Positions 57,146 through 64,000 of a stretch of DNA of 64,000 nucleotides are shown here, piece by piece. The notes beneath the pieces were generated by a model that had not been told where the DNA came from, made no database searches, and saw only the letters and a program-made list of their open reading frames with translations. Every line of letters starts with the position of its first letter. The first letter of the stretch is position 1. Source of the stretch: Myxococcales bacterium (GTDB lineage: Bacteria > Myxococcota > Myxococcia > Myxococcales > Myxococcaceae); the NCBI GenBank assembly GCA_003153055.1, contig PMBV01000529.1:17373-81372 (forward strand), written 5' to 3'. A program made the position numbers and the translations under genes.

Positions 57146-59896
57146 GTGAGCGGACGCAGTCCTGAGGATCTCGAGCGGGCCCTTACCGCGGCCGAACGGC
57201 GCCTCGCCGAGCTCCAGGCCTGGGCCGACGCGAGCGACGCCGAGGCGGTGACCCTGCGGGCGAAGGTCCTGAAGCTCGAGGCGGCGAGCTCCGATGGGAA
57301 GGTCGCCGAGCTCACCCAGTGGCTCGAGGCCTCCGACGCGGAAGCCGAGAAGCTCAGGTCCGACGCGAGCGCCGCCGAGGCGCGAGGGCACGCCGAGATC
57401 GTCGATCTGAAGCACCGGTTGGAGGAGACCACCCTCGAGAAGGACGCGCTGCGCGGGCGAATGGCCGAGCTGGAGGCGGGGGGAGCACGAGGGGCCTCGT
57501 GGGCAGGCCCCGAGGCCCCGACCCTCACTGGCCAACAGCCGCGGGTCGCCGCGCCGGGCGTCGAGCAACTTCGAGAGCTGCAGCAGTGGCTCGACGCGGC
57601 CGAGGCCGAGAGCGAGAAGCTGAGGTCGCGGGTGGCCGAGCTGGAGGGCAACGTCGGCGCCCCGAAGCAGACCTCAGAGCTGCAGCAGTGGCTCGACGCG
57701 GCCGAGGCCGAGAGCGAAAAGTTGAGGTCGCGGGTGGCCGAGCTGGAGGCCAACGCTGGCGGCTCGAAGCAGACCTCAGAGCTGCAGCAGTGGCTCGACG
57801 CCGCCGAGGCCGAGAGCGAAAAGTTGAGGGCCCGGGTGGCCGAGCTGGAGGCCAAGGGCACGGGCGGGAACCAGGCGGCCGAGCTGCAACAGTGGCTCGA
57901 CGCCGCCGAGGTCGAGAGCGAGAAGCTGAGGGAGGAGCTGGGCAAGGCCCAAGAAGAGGTCGGACGGTTGAAGGTCGTCCAGTCTCGCCGCTCCGACGAG
58001 GCCCAGGCGTGGATCGACTCCGCTCAGGAGGAGGCCGAGGTCCTCAGGGCCAAGGTCGTCGAAGACGAGAAGGTCGTCGAGAAAGACGAGAAGCAGGTCA
58101 AGGAGCTCCAGCAATGGCTCGACGCCTCCGAGGCTGAGAACGAGGGCCTCCGCGAGAAGCTCGCCGAGAAAGCGAAGATCGCCGACCGCGACGAGCGACA
58201 ACTCAAGGAGCTGCAGGAGTGGCTCGACGCGGCCGAGGCCGAGACCGAGAAGCTCAAGGCCGAGCTCGCCCTGTCGAGCCCCGACGAGGGCAAGCGCCTC
58301 AAGGAGAAGGTGGCTGAGCTGGAGGCGGCCGTCGCCTCGCTCACCGAGATGAACCGGCGCTTCTCCGACCAGGCCGAGAGCTCGGGTCAGCGTGAGGTCG
58401 AGCGCCTCCAGTCAGCGCTGGAGCGCGCGAAGTCGGAGGGGTCGAGCGAGAAGACCGAGGAGCTCTCGGCCCTCCTCGAGAACGCGCGGGAGGCCATCTC
58501 GACCCTCGAGTCCGAGCGACGCCAGGCGCTGGCCCAGATGCAGCGCTACGCCGCTGACGACTCCCAGCTCGCCGGTGAGCAGGAGCGAAAGGCCCTCGTC
58601 GTTCAGCAAGAGCGAGAGGCCCGGCTGGCGGTGCTCCAGGCCTCACTCGGCCAGCGCGAAGGGGAGGTCAAGACGCTGGAGGCGCGGGTTCTGGCCTACG
58701 CGGCCTCGGAGAAGGAGCTCAAGGACGAGCTCGAGCGCCTGCGGGTGCGGGAGTGCGACGCCCGAGAACAGCTCGCCCACGTGCGCAGTGAGCGCGACAC
58801 CTTGGAGTCTCAGAAGAGCGAGCTCACCGAAAAAGTGGAGCACCTCTCCACCAAGCTCGACGAGACCAAGCGATGGCTCGACGCGTCGGAGGTCGAGAAC
58901 GAGGGCCTCGAGAAGAAGCTCGAGGCCGAGCGCCTGGAGCGCGCGATGCGCGAGGCCGAGCGGGCGGCTGAGGCGGCCAAGCCCGCGCCTCCTCCCGCGT
59001 CGAGGCCGGTGGCGGCCGCTCCTGTGGAGACCGAAGCGGCCGAGGGCCTCGAAGGCTTCTCCTTGGCCCGGCTGCGTCGCCTCGAGTCGATGCTCGCCTC
59101 CGAGACGGCGCGCGCCGACACGCTGCGGGGCTATCTCGTCGTCGCGGACAAGAGCCTCTCTTTGGTCAAGGATCAGCTCGAGCTCGCCCAGGCGCGGTTG
59201 CTCGACATGGCCAAGCGTCTCGGCGCGCAGGACGGTGGCGACTCCAGCGACACCGCCCAGCGCCTGGCCGACACCGAGAAGGAGGTGGTCGCCCTCGAGA
59301 AGGAGATCGCCGAGGCTCTGGGGCTCCAGGCGCCGCCGCCGCCTCCCCTCGATGCCTTCGAAGAGGTGCCCGCCGCCGAGGAAGAAGACGTGCTCTCGGC
59401 CCCGCTGGACGCGATGGGGGCGCTCACCGAGGCGCAGGCGTCAGCCACTCGCAAGGCCACCGAGGCCCTCGAAGGCGAGCAGCGCGCCAAAGAGCAGCTC
59501 TTGACGGACCTCGGCTGGCTCAAGACCCAGCTCGCCCAGATGTCTCACGTGCGCGACGAGCTCAAGACGCGCCTCGAGGCCATGGCCCAGCGGGAGCTCA
59601 AGCGCAAAGCGGTGGTCTCCTCCTTGGTGCAGCAGCTCCGCGCCAATGAGGCTGGTGCCGCGGCGCGTGCCGGTGCGCTCCGTCGCCTCCAGGCCGCCAT
59701 CGAGCTGGCCCAGCGCAACGCCGTGCGGGTGCAGACCATCTACTTCCAGAAGCAGATTGGCTCGCTCCAACGGCAGCTCGAGATCGCCCTGGGCAAGAAG
59801 AAGGCCCCTCCCGCCGGCGTACCCAAGCTGGGAGGCCTTCGGGCGGTCGCGCCGCTGGCCCCCGCCGCGCCTCGCAAGGGCCCGCTCAATCGCTGA
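57146..59896 (+). CDS. 916-aa coiled-coil protein with recurring WLDASEAE motif
   Basis: GTG start without a strong ribosome site. Nearly the whole protein is charged heptad-rich coiled coil (Glu, Leu, Lys, Ala). A motif of the type QQWLDAAEAESEKL recurs about ten times, beginning with AWADASDAEAV and QWLEASDAEAEKL and ending with KRWLDASEVENEGL. Residues 144-279 are four near-identical 34-residue units. After an Ala/Pro linker (about 610-635) a more compact C-terminal helical region follows, ending in a basic tail. No enzymatic or membrane domain is visible. It may form a filament or scaffold; function unknown. Confidence 0.72.
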   Translation: MSGRSPEDLERALTAAERRLAELQAWADASDAEAVTLRAKVLKLEAASSDGKVAELTQWLEASDAEAEKLRSDASAAEARGHAEIVDLKHRLEETTLEKDALRGRMAELEAGGARGASWAGPEAPTLTGQQPRVAAPGVEQLRELQQWLDAAEAESEKLRSRVAELEGNVGAPKQTSELQQWLDAAEAESEKLRSRVAELEANAGGSKQTSELQQWLDAAEAESEKLRARVAELEAKGTGGNQAAELQQWLDAAEVESEKLREELGKAQEEVGRLKVVQSRRSDEAQAWIDSAQEEAEVLRAKVVEDEKVVEKDEKQVKELQQWLDASEAENEGLREKLAEKAKIADRDERQLKELQEWLDAAEAETEKLKAELALSSPDEGKRLKEKVAELEAAVASLTEMNRRFSDQAESSGQREVERLQSALERAKSEGSSEKTEELSALLENAREAISTLESERRQALAQMQRYAADDSQLAGEQERKALVVQQEREARLAVLQASLGQREGEVKTLEARVLAYAASEKELKDELERLRVRECDAREQLAHVRSERDTLESQKSELTEKVEHLSTKLDETKRWLDASEVENEGLEKKLEAERLERAMREAERAAEAAKPAPPPASRPVAAAPVETEAAEGLEGFSLARLRRLESMLASETARADTLRGYLVVADKSLSLVKDQLELAQARLLDMAKRLGAQDGGDSSDTAQRLADTEKEVVALEKEIAEALGLQAPPPPPLDAFEEVPAAEEEDVLSAPLDAMGALTEAQASATRKATEALEGEQRAKEQLLTDLGWLKTQLAQMSHVRDELKTRLEAMAQRELKRKAVVSSLVQQLRANEAGAAARAGALRRLQAAIELAQRNAVRVQTIYFQKQIGSLQRQLEIALGKKKAPPAGVPKLGGLRAVAPLAPAAPRKGPLNR
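57575..57982 (+). repeat. 102-bp tandem repeat inside the coiled-coil gene
   Basis: Units start at 57575, 57677, 57779 and 57881. The first three are nearly identical in DNA and the fourth diverges after ~45 bp. Each codes one 34-residue step of the WLDAAEAESEKL coiled coil. The near-identity points to recent duplication and possible copy-number change. Confidence 0.85.
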
Positions 59897-60148
59897 CCCG
59901 TCGATGCCGGGCCACGTGGTCTCGCGGTCCTATGCTCCCGCCAAACGGTCATTTTCCTTTTCCTCTGAACACAGCTGAACAGGCTGTTACGGTCGGTCGC
60001 CCCAAGTAGGCGGACCTGCGACTTTGGGCGAGGGAGGGGCACAGATGAGTCGTGTCAGCGCGGACGGCCGAAGTGGCCTCCCCAAGCCCGAGCGTCGCAA
60101 GCAAGCAGTGAGCGGGGGGATTCAAGCATCTTCGCGAAGGAGTCACAC

Positions 60149-62740
60149 ATGTCCCTGAAGTTCAGCGTAGTCCTCCCCATCTCTCTCGGCGCCCTCGTGG
60201 CCACGGCGGCGCCGGCCAAGCTCGAACCCTTGGCCGCCGTTCCTGTTCCCGACATGAAGGGCCCGATGGTGAACGAGACGCCCAGCCTGTGGTTCGTCGA
60301 GCTGGCGGGCGTGCCGGTGTCCGAGGGTGGTGATCGCTCCGCCGTCTTGGCCGAACAGGCGAGCTTCCGCGCGGCGGCCACCTCGAACGGTGCCCGCTAC
60401 GCCGAGCGCAGCGCCTACCAGGGGTTGTTCAACGGCTTCTCGGTGAAGGTGACTCCGAGCGAGCTCAGCAAGCTACGCCAGATGACGGGCGTGAAGGCCG
60501 TACACCCAGTCGTCGCCATTCCCGCGCCGCAGACGGTGGGCACCGGCACGGCAGACCTGTTCACCGCCCTCTCGATGACCGGGGCCGACATCGCGCAGAG
60601 CGAGCTCGGCTTCACCGGGCGGGGCGTCAAGGTCGGCGTCATCGACACCGGCATCGACTACGACAGCGCTGACCTCGGTGGCGACGGCGTGGCGCGCTCG
60701 AACAGCCCAGCCTTCCCCAACAAGCGAGTGCGAAAGGGCTGGGACTTCGTCGGCGACGCCTTCAACGCCGACCCCTCTTCGCCCAACTTCAACCTCACCC
60801 AGACTCCCGACGGCTACCCCGACGACTGCGCCGGCCACGGCACGCACGTGGCGGGCATCATCGGCGCCAGCGGCTTCGTCACCGGCGTGGCTCCCAAGGC
60901 CCAGCTCGCCTCGTACCGCGTCTTCGGCTGCGAGGGCTCGACGACCGCCGACGTGATGATCGCCGCCATGGAGCGCGCCCTCGACGACGGCATGCAGGTC
61001 ATCAACATCAGCATCGGCTCGGCCTTCACCTGGCCGACCTACCCGACCGCCGTCGCCGCCAATCGACTGGTGCGCAAGGGCGTCGTGGTGGTTGCGTCCA
61101 TCGGAAACTCGGGCGCGAACGGGTTGTACTCGGCTGGCTCCCCTGGTCTCGGCAAGGACGTCATCGGGGTCGCCTCGTTCGACAACGTAGACATCGTGCT
61201 CAACCTGTTCCGAGTCTCACCTGACGGCGCCGCCATCGGCTTCACCTCGGCCACCGGCGCGCCCGTGGTGCCCAGCACCGGCACCTCGCCCATCGCGCGC
61301 ACTGGCACCACCACCACCGCCAATGACGGCTGCAACCCGCTCCCCGCCGGCGCTCTTTCGGGGAAGGTCGCGCTCATTCGTCGCGGCACGTGCTCCTTCT
61401 ACATCAAGGCGAGCAACGCCCAGGCCGCGGGCGCGACAGGCGTGGTGCTCTACAACAACGCGGCTGGGCGAATCAGCCCCACCGTGGCGGGCACACCGGC
61501 CATCACCATTCCCGTCGTGGCGGTCACGGCCGCCGAGGGCGCGCTCATCGACGGGCGCCTCGCCGCTGGGGCGCTTGTCGCCCTCACCTGGACGAGCGAG
61601 CTCGGCAGCTTCCCCCAGGCGACCGGGAACCTCCTCTCGAGCTTCAGCTCCTATGGCCTGGGCCCTGACCTCGACTTGAAGCCCGACCTGGGCGCCCCCG
61701 GAGGCAGCATCTTCTCGACCTACCCCCTGGAGCTCGGTGGCTATGCCTCGCTGAGCGGCACGTCGATGTCCTCCCCGCACGTGGCTGGCGCGGTGGCCCT
61801 CTTGCTCGAGGCCCGGAAGGATCTCGACGCCAAGGACGTGCGCGGCATTCTCCAGAACGCCGCCGAGCCCAAGCCCTGGTTTGGGAACCCCGGCCTGGGC
61901 CTCCTCGACAACGTGAGCCGCCAGGGCGCTGGCATGCTGCGCATCGACGAGGCCATCGTCTCGCGGGTGACCGTGACGCCCTCGAAGCTGGCCTTGGGCG
62001 AGAGCGCCAGTGGGCCTTCGACTCGCACCTTGGAGATCGAGAACGACGCCCGCCACTCGGTCACCTATGCCCTCTCGTACGTCAATGGCCTGTCGGTGGC
62101 GAACACCTTCAGCCCTGCCTTCTACACGTCTGACGCGACCGTGGCTTTCGAGCGGCCGACCGTCACCGTGCCGGGGCGCGGTGAGAAGCGCCTCAAGGTC
62201 ACCATCACGCCGCCCACCGGGCCTGACAAAGCACAGTACGGCGGCTACGTGGTGCTGACGCCCGTCGATGGTGGGCAGGTGAAGCGCGTGCCCTTCGCGG
62301 GCTTCGTGGGCGACTATCAGTCGATCCAGGCGATGGCGCCGACGGTCTACGGGTTCCCCTGGCTGGCGGTGCTGTACCAGGGCAGCCTCTACCAGGTGAC
62401 CGGGCCCGACGACTGGGCCTACAGCATGGTGGGCGCCGACGTGCCCAACTTCCTGGTGCACTTCGACCATCAGGCTCGCCTGCTCAACGTCGACATCTCC
62501 GACGCGGCGGGCAAGCCCTTGGGCCAGGTGTCCAGCGACGAGTACCTGTCGCGAAGCAGCAGCCCCACCGGCTTCTTCTCGTTCAGCTGGGACGGCACCG
62601 TGACCCGCGGCCGCCGCACCATCACCGTTCCCAGCGGGCATTACACGGCCAAGCTGTCGCTCCTCAAGGCGCTGGGGAACCCCAGCAACCCGGCAGATTG
62701 GGAGACCTGGACGTCTCCAGTCATCACCGTGCTGCGCTGA
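60149..62740 (+). CDS. Secreted subtilisin-like serine protease (S8) with PA insert
   Basis: 863 residues; AAGGAG precedes the ATG. Signal peptide to about residue 20, then an I9-like propeptide (to ~125). The catalytic triad is Asp166 (VIDTGID), His230 (GHGTHVAG) and Ser539 (SGTSMSSPH), with Asn320 (SIGNSG) in the oxyanion hole. A protease-associated insert sits at about 385-480 (CNPLPAGALSGKVALIRRGTCSF). Past the catalytic domain, about 290 residues form Fn3-like beta domains ending in a SGHYTAKLSLLKALG segment. It resembles the long lactocepin/C5a-peptidase-like layout. Likely an extracellular protein-degrading enzyme suited to predation. Confidence 0.92.
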   Translation: MSLKFSVVLPISLGALVATAAPAKLEPLAAVPVPDMKGPMVNETPSLWFVELAGVPVSEGGDRSAVLAEQASFRAAATSNGARYAERSAYQGLFNGFSVKVTPSELSKLRQMTGVKAVHPVVAIPAPQTVGTGTADLFTALSMTGADIAQSELGFTGRGVKVGVIDTGIDYDSADLGGDGVARSNSPAFPNKRVRKGWDFVGDAFNADPSSPNFNLTQTPDGYPDDCAGHGTHVAGIIGASGFVTGVAPKAQLASYRVFGCEGSTTADVMIAAMERALDDGMQVINISIGSAFTWPTYPTAVAANRLVRKGVVVVASIGNSGANGLYSAGSPGLGKDVIGVASFDNVDIVLNLFRVSPDGAAIGFTSATGAPVVPSTGTSPIARTGTTTTANDGCNPLPAGALSGKVALIRRGTCSFYIKASNAQAAGATGVVLYNNAAGRISPTVAGTPAITIPVVAVTAAEGALIDGRLAAGALVALTWTSELGSFPQATGNLLSSFSSYGLGPDLDLKPDLGAPGGSIFSTYPLELGGYASLSGTSMSSPHVAGAVALLLEARKDLDAKDVRGILQNAAEPKPWFGNPGLGLLDNVSRQGAGMLRIDEAIVSRVTVTPSKLALGESASGPSTRTLEIENDARHSVTYALSYVNGLSVANTFSPAFYTSDATVAFERPTVTVPGRGEKRLKVTITPPTGPDKAQYGGYVVLTPVDGGQVKRVPFAGFVGDYQSIQAMAPTVYGFPWLAVLYQGSLYQVTGPDDWAYSMVGADVPNFLVHFDHQARLLNVDISDAAGKPLGQVSSDEYLSRSSSPTGFFSFSWDGTVTRGRRTITVPSGHYTAKLSLLKALGNPSNPADWETWTSPVITVLR

Positions 62741-62790
62741 CGAAGTCGGACCCAGCGGCCCTTCGCGGGAGCCGCTGACAGTCCATCGCG

Positions 62791-62817
62791 GGCCCCGACT
62801 GTCAGTTGGTCGGGGCC
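62791..62817 (+). terminator. Intrinsic terminator after the subtilase
   Basis: GGCCCCGAC (62791-62799) pairs perfectly with GTCGGGGCC (62809-62817), 9-nt loop, followed by TTCGTTTG. About 50 bp after the subtilase stop and just before the convergent WYL gene end; it could serve both directions. Confidence 0.82.
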
Positions 62818-62850
62818 TTCGTTTGTCTGGCGCAACGCCGACGCGCGACC

Positions 62851-63504
62851 TCACTTCGCTGAAGGTTTGGGCACTCCGGGAGACCTCGCTGCCTCGATCC
62901 GGTCCATCGCGTACTGTCGCCGCTCCCCCGTCACCACGTCGCGCACGTTGAGCAGCGAATGGCTCCGCTCCAGGACCAGCCCCTCGATGGTGACGGTGCG
63001 CACGCTCAGTACGCCATCGGCTCGTCGAAACGAGAGCTCGATGGGCGCGTGGGCGAAGAGCGCCTCCTCGACCGCGGTCCTCACCTCGCGGCGGGTCTCG
63101 ATGGCCGGCACGCCGGTGAACTCCAGCCGGCCGAGCACCTGGAGCAGCTCGCGCTGAGACGACTCACCCAGGGCTGCTCGCACCTTGTCTGCGCCGGCCT
63201 CGAGCGCCTCGACGAAAGGCACCACCCTCAGCTTCACGGCGAACTGCACCACCGTCAGCAGCAGCGCGGCCTCTCTCGGGGTCAGGTTGATCGGCCCCAG
63301 CGAGTAGTGGCGATCGAGCGCGTAGCCGCCGCCCCGCCCCGGCTCGGCCTTCAGTGGCAGCGACGCGTCACGGAGCACGTCGAGGTCACGGTAGATGGTG
63401 CGCACCGTCACCCCGAAGCGCTCGGCCAGGTCCTCGGCGATGACACCGGTGCGGCGCCCTCTCAGGTACTCGGCGATGGCGAACAGGCGGGCCTGGCGCT
63501 TCAC
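62851..63504 (-). CDS. HTH/WYL-domain transcriptional regulator, YafY-like
   Basis: 217 residues from a GTG at 63504. N-terminal DeoR-like HTH (LAERFGVTVRTIYRDLDVLRDA) is followed by the bridging segment and a WYL-type C-terminal domain (IELSFRRADGVLSVRTVTIEGLVLERSHSLLNVRDVV). WYL regulators bind nucleic-acid or small ligands and control DNA-damage or defence genes in some bacteria. It is divergent from the VOC gene across about 90 bp and probably controls it. Confidence 0.87.
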   Translation of the reverse strand: MKRQARLFAIAEYLRGRRTGVIAEDLAERFGVTVRTIYRDLDVLRDASLPLKAEPGRGGGYALDRHYSLGPINLTPREAALLLTVVQFAVKLRVVPFVEALEAGADKVRAALGESSQRELLQVLGRLEFTGVPAIETRREVRTAVEEALFAHAPIELSFRRADGVLSVRTVTIEGLVLERSHSLLNVRDVVTGERRQYAMDRIEAARSPGVPKPSAK

Positions 63505-63597
63505 CTGATGAAACCTGACATAACGCTGACATATTGGCCAGCGATGGTGCGGGGTGCCTGGTCGGGATCCACCGGCCGGCACACCGCGAGGCACCCC

Positions 63598-63981
63598 ATG
63601 TCGAATGTCATCAACTGGTTCGAGATTCCCGTCACCGACCTCCCCCGTGCTCAGGCGTTCTACGAGCGCATCCTCGGCACCAAGCTCAAGGCTGAGGTCT
63701 TCGGCGGTATGCCCATGGCCATCTTCCCCTATGGAGAGAAGGGGGTCGGCGGAGCGCTCGCCAAGATGGAACTGCGCAAGCCGTCGAGCGAGGGCTCGTT
63801 GACCTACCTGAACTGCAACGGGGCCCTCGACGAGGTCCTGGCGAAGGTACCGAGCGCGGGAGGGCGGGTCGTGCTGCCGCGCACCGACATCGGGGCTCCG
63901 GGCTTCATTGCCATCATCGCCGACACCGAGGGGAACTCGGTGGGCCTGCACAGCGTCCGCCCGGAGGGAGATGTGGGCTAG
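63598..63981 (+). CDS. VOC-superfamily (glyoxalase-like) protein
   Basis: 127 residues from the ATG at 63598. The N-terminal half is NWFEIPVTDLPRAQAFYERILGTKL and the C-terminal half ends PGFIAIIADTEGNSVGLHS, the two beta-alpha-beta-beta-beta modules of the VOC fold. A Glu is present at the expected metal position in FEIPVTD, but other ligands are not all evident, so catalysis is uncertain. Divergent from the WYL regulator. Confidence 0.88.
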   Translation: MSNVINWFEIPVTDLPRAQAFYERILGTKLKAEVFGGMPMAIFPYGEKGVGGALAKMELRKPSSEGSLTYLNCNGALDEVLAKVPSAGGRVVLPRTDIGAPGFIAIIADTEGNSVGLHSVRPEGDVG

Positions 63982-64000
63982 GTGACTGGTGTGAAACGCG

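Noticed and set aside
61217..62854. 545-residue frame antisense to the subtilase
   Set aside because: No family features; the plus strand carries a complete S8 protease with triad.

Overview
The window looks like chromosomal DNA of a high-GC member of the Myxococcota. Two secreted enzymes end in MYXO-CTERM-type tails (Cys, hydrophobic helix, Arg cluster). Many lipoproteins carry the Asp-Ala-Gly-rich linkers common in that phylum. The phylum is an inference from these signs; I cannot name a genus. Genes are dense, overlapping GTGA/ATGA junctions are frequent, and I found no tRNA, rRNA, IS element, phage or CRISPR array.

Layout. (1) 1-4.5 kb: cell-envelope sugar genes. These are an epimerase end, transaldolase, GmhA-type isomerase and membrane glycosyltransferase on the plus strand, facing GmhB-type phosphatase and HddC-type nucleotidyltransferase on the minus strand; together they resemble part of the GDP-heptose route. 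(2) 4.6-9 kb: QueC plus a VanX-like dipeptidase, two unknown small genes, a class V aminotransferase and a SIMPL-domain protein. (3) 9-10.8 kb: a two-gene AAA ATPase / DUF4276 TOPRIM-like cassette, a candidate defence module. (4) 10.9-13.8 kb: a large secreted protein with a zinc-phospholipase-C-like head and a CARDB tail. (5) 14-29.2 kb: a plant-polysaccharide locus with GH5, an HTH regulator, GH54, GH3, two CE1-like esterases, a nuclease/phosphatase-fold lectin protein and GH127, nearly all exported. The GH54/GH127/GH3/esterase combination points to arabinan or arabinoxylan. DUF3422 sits inside it.

(6) 29.3-36.2 kb: a nitrogen-fixation accessory island. nifU-S-V-W run on the minus strand; nifA and nifB-Z-T run on the plus strand. 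I can read NifA sites (TGT-N10-ACA) and -24/-12 sigma54 promoters in front of both operons, and NifA carries the complete four-cysteine pattern of oxygen-sensitive NifA proteins. The structural genes nifHDK and nifEN are not in this window. (7) 36.2-44.8 kb: mixed genes of unknown or household role, including a decayed DUF4139 gene, a CDGSH protein, an AlkD-like repair protein and a divergent TetR/oxidoreductase pair.

(8) 44.8-49.1 kb: a three-gene exported operon made of a helix-hairpin-helix beta-barrel-like protein, a triple lamin-tail-domain lipoprotein and a thermonuclease. (9) 49.2-53.4 kb: cytochrome P450, three small enzymes or cupin-type proteins and two TetR regulators with readable operator-like repeats. 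(10) 53.4-62.8 kb: a ten-repeat cysteine-rich lipoprotein, an SRPBCC-like protein, a 916-residue coiled-coil protein built on a recurring WLD motif, and a secreted subtilase followed by a clear terminator. (11) 62.8-64 kb: a WYL regulator and a VOC-fold protein.

The most informative parts are the NifA regulatory circuit, which also changes the likely nifU start, the AAA/DUF4276 cassette, and the HhH-barrel / lamin-tail / nuclease operon.
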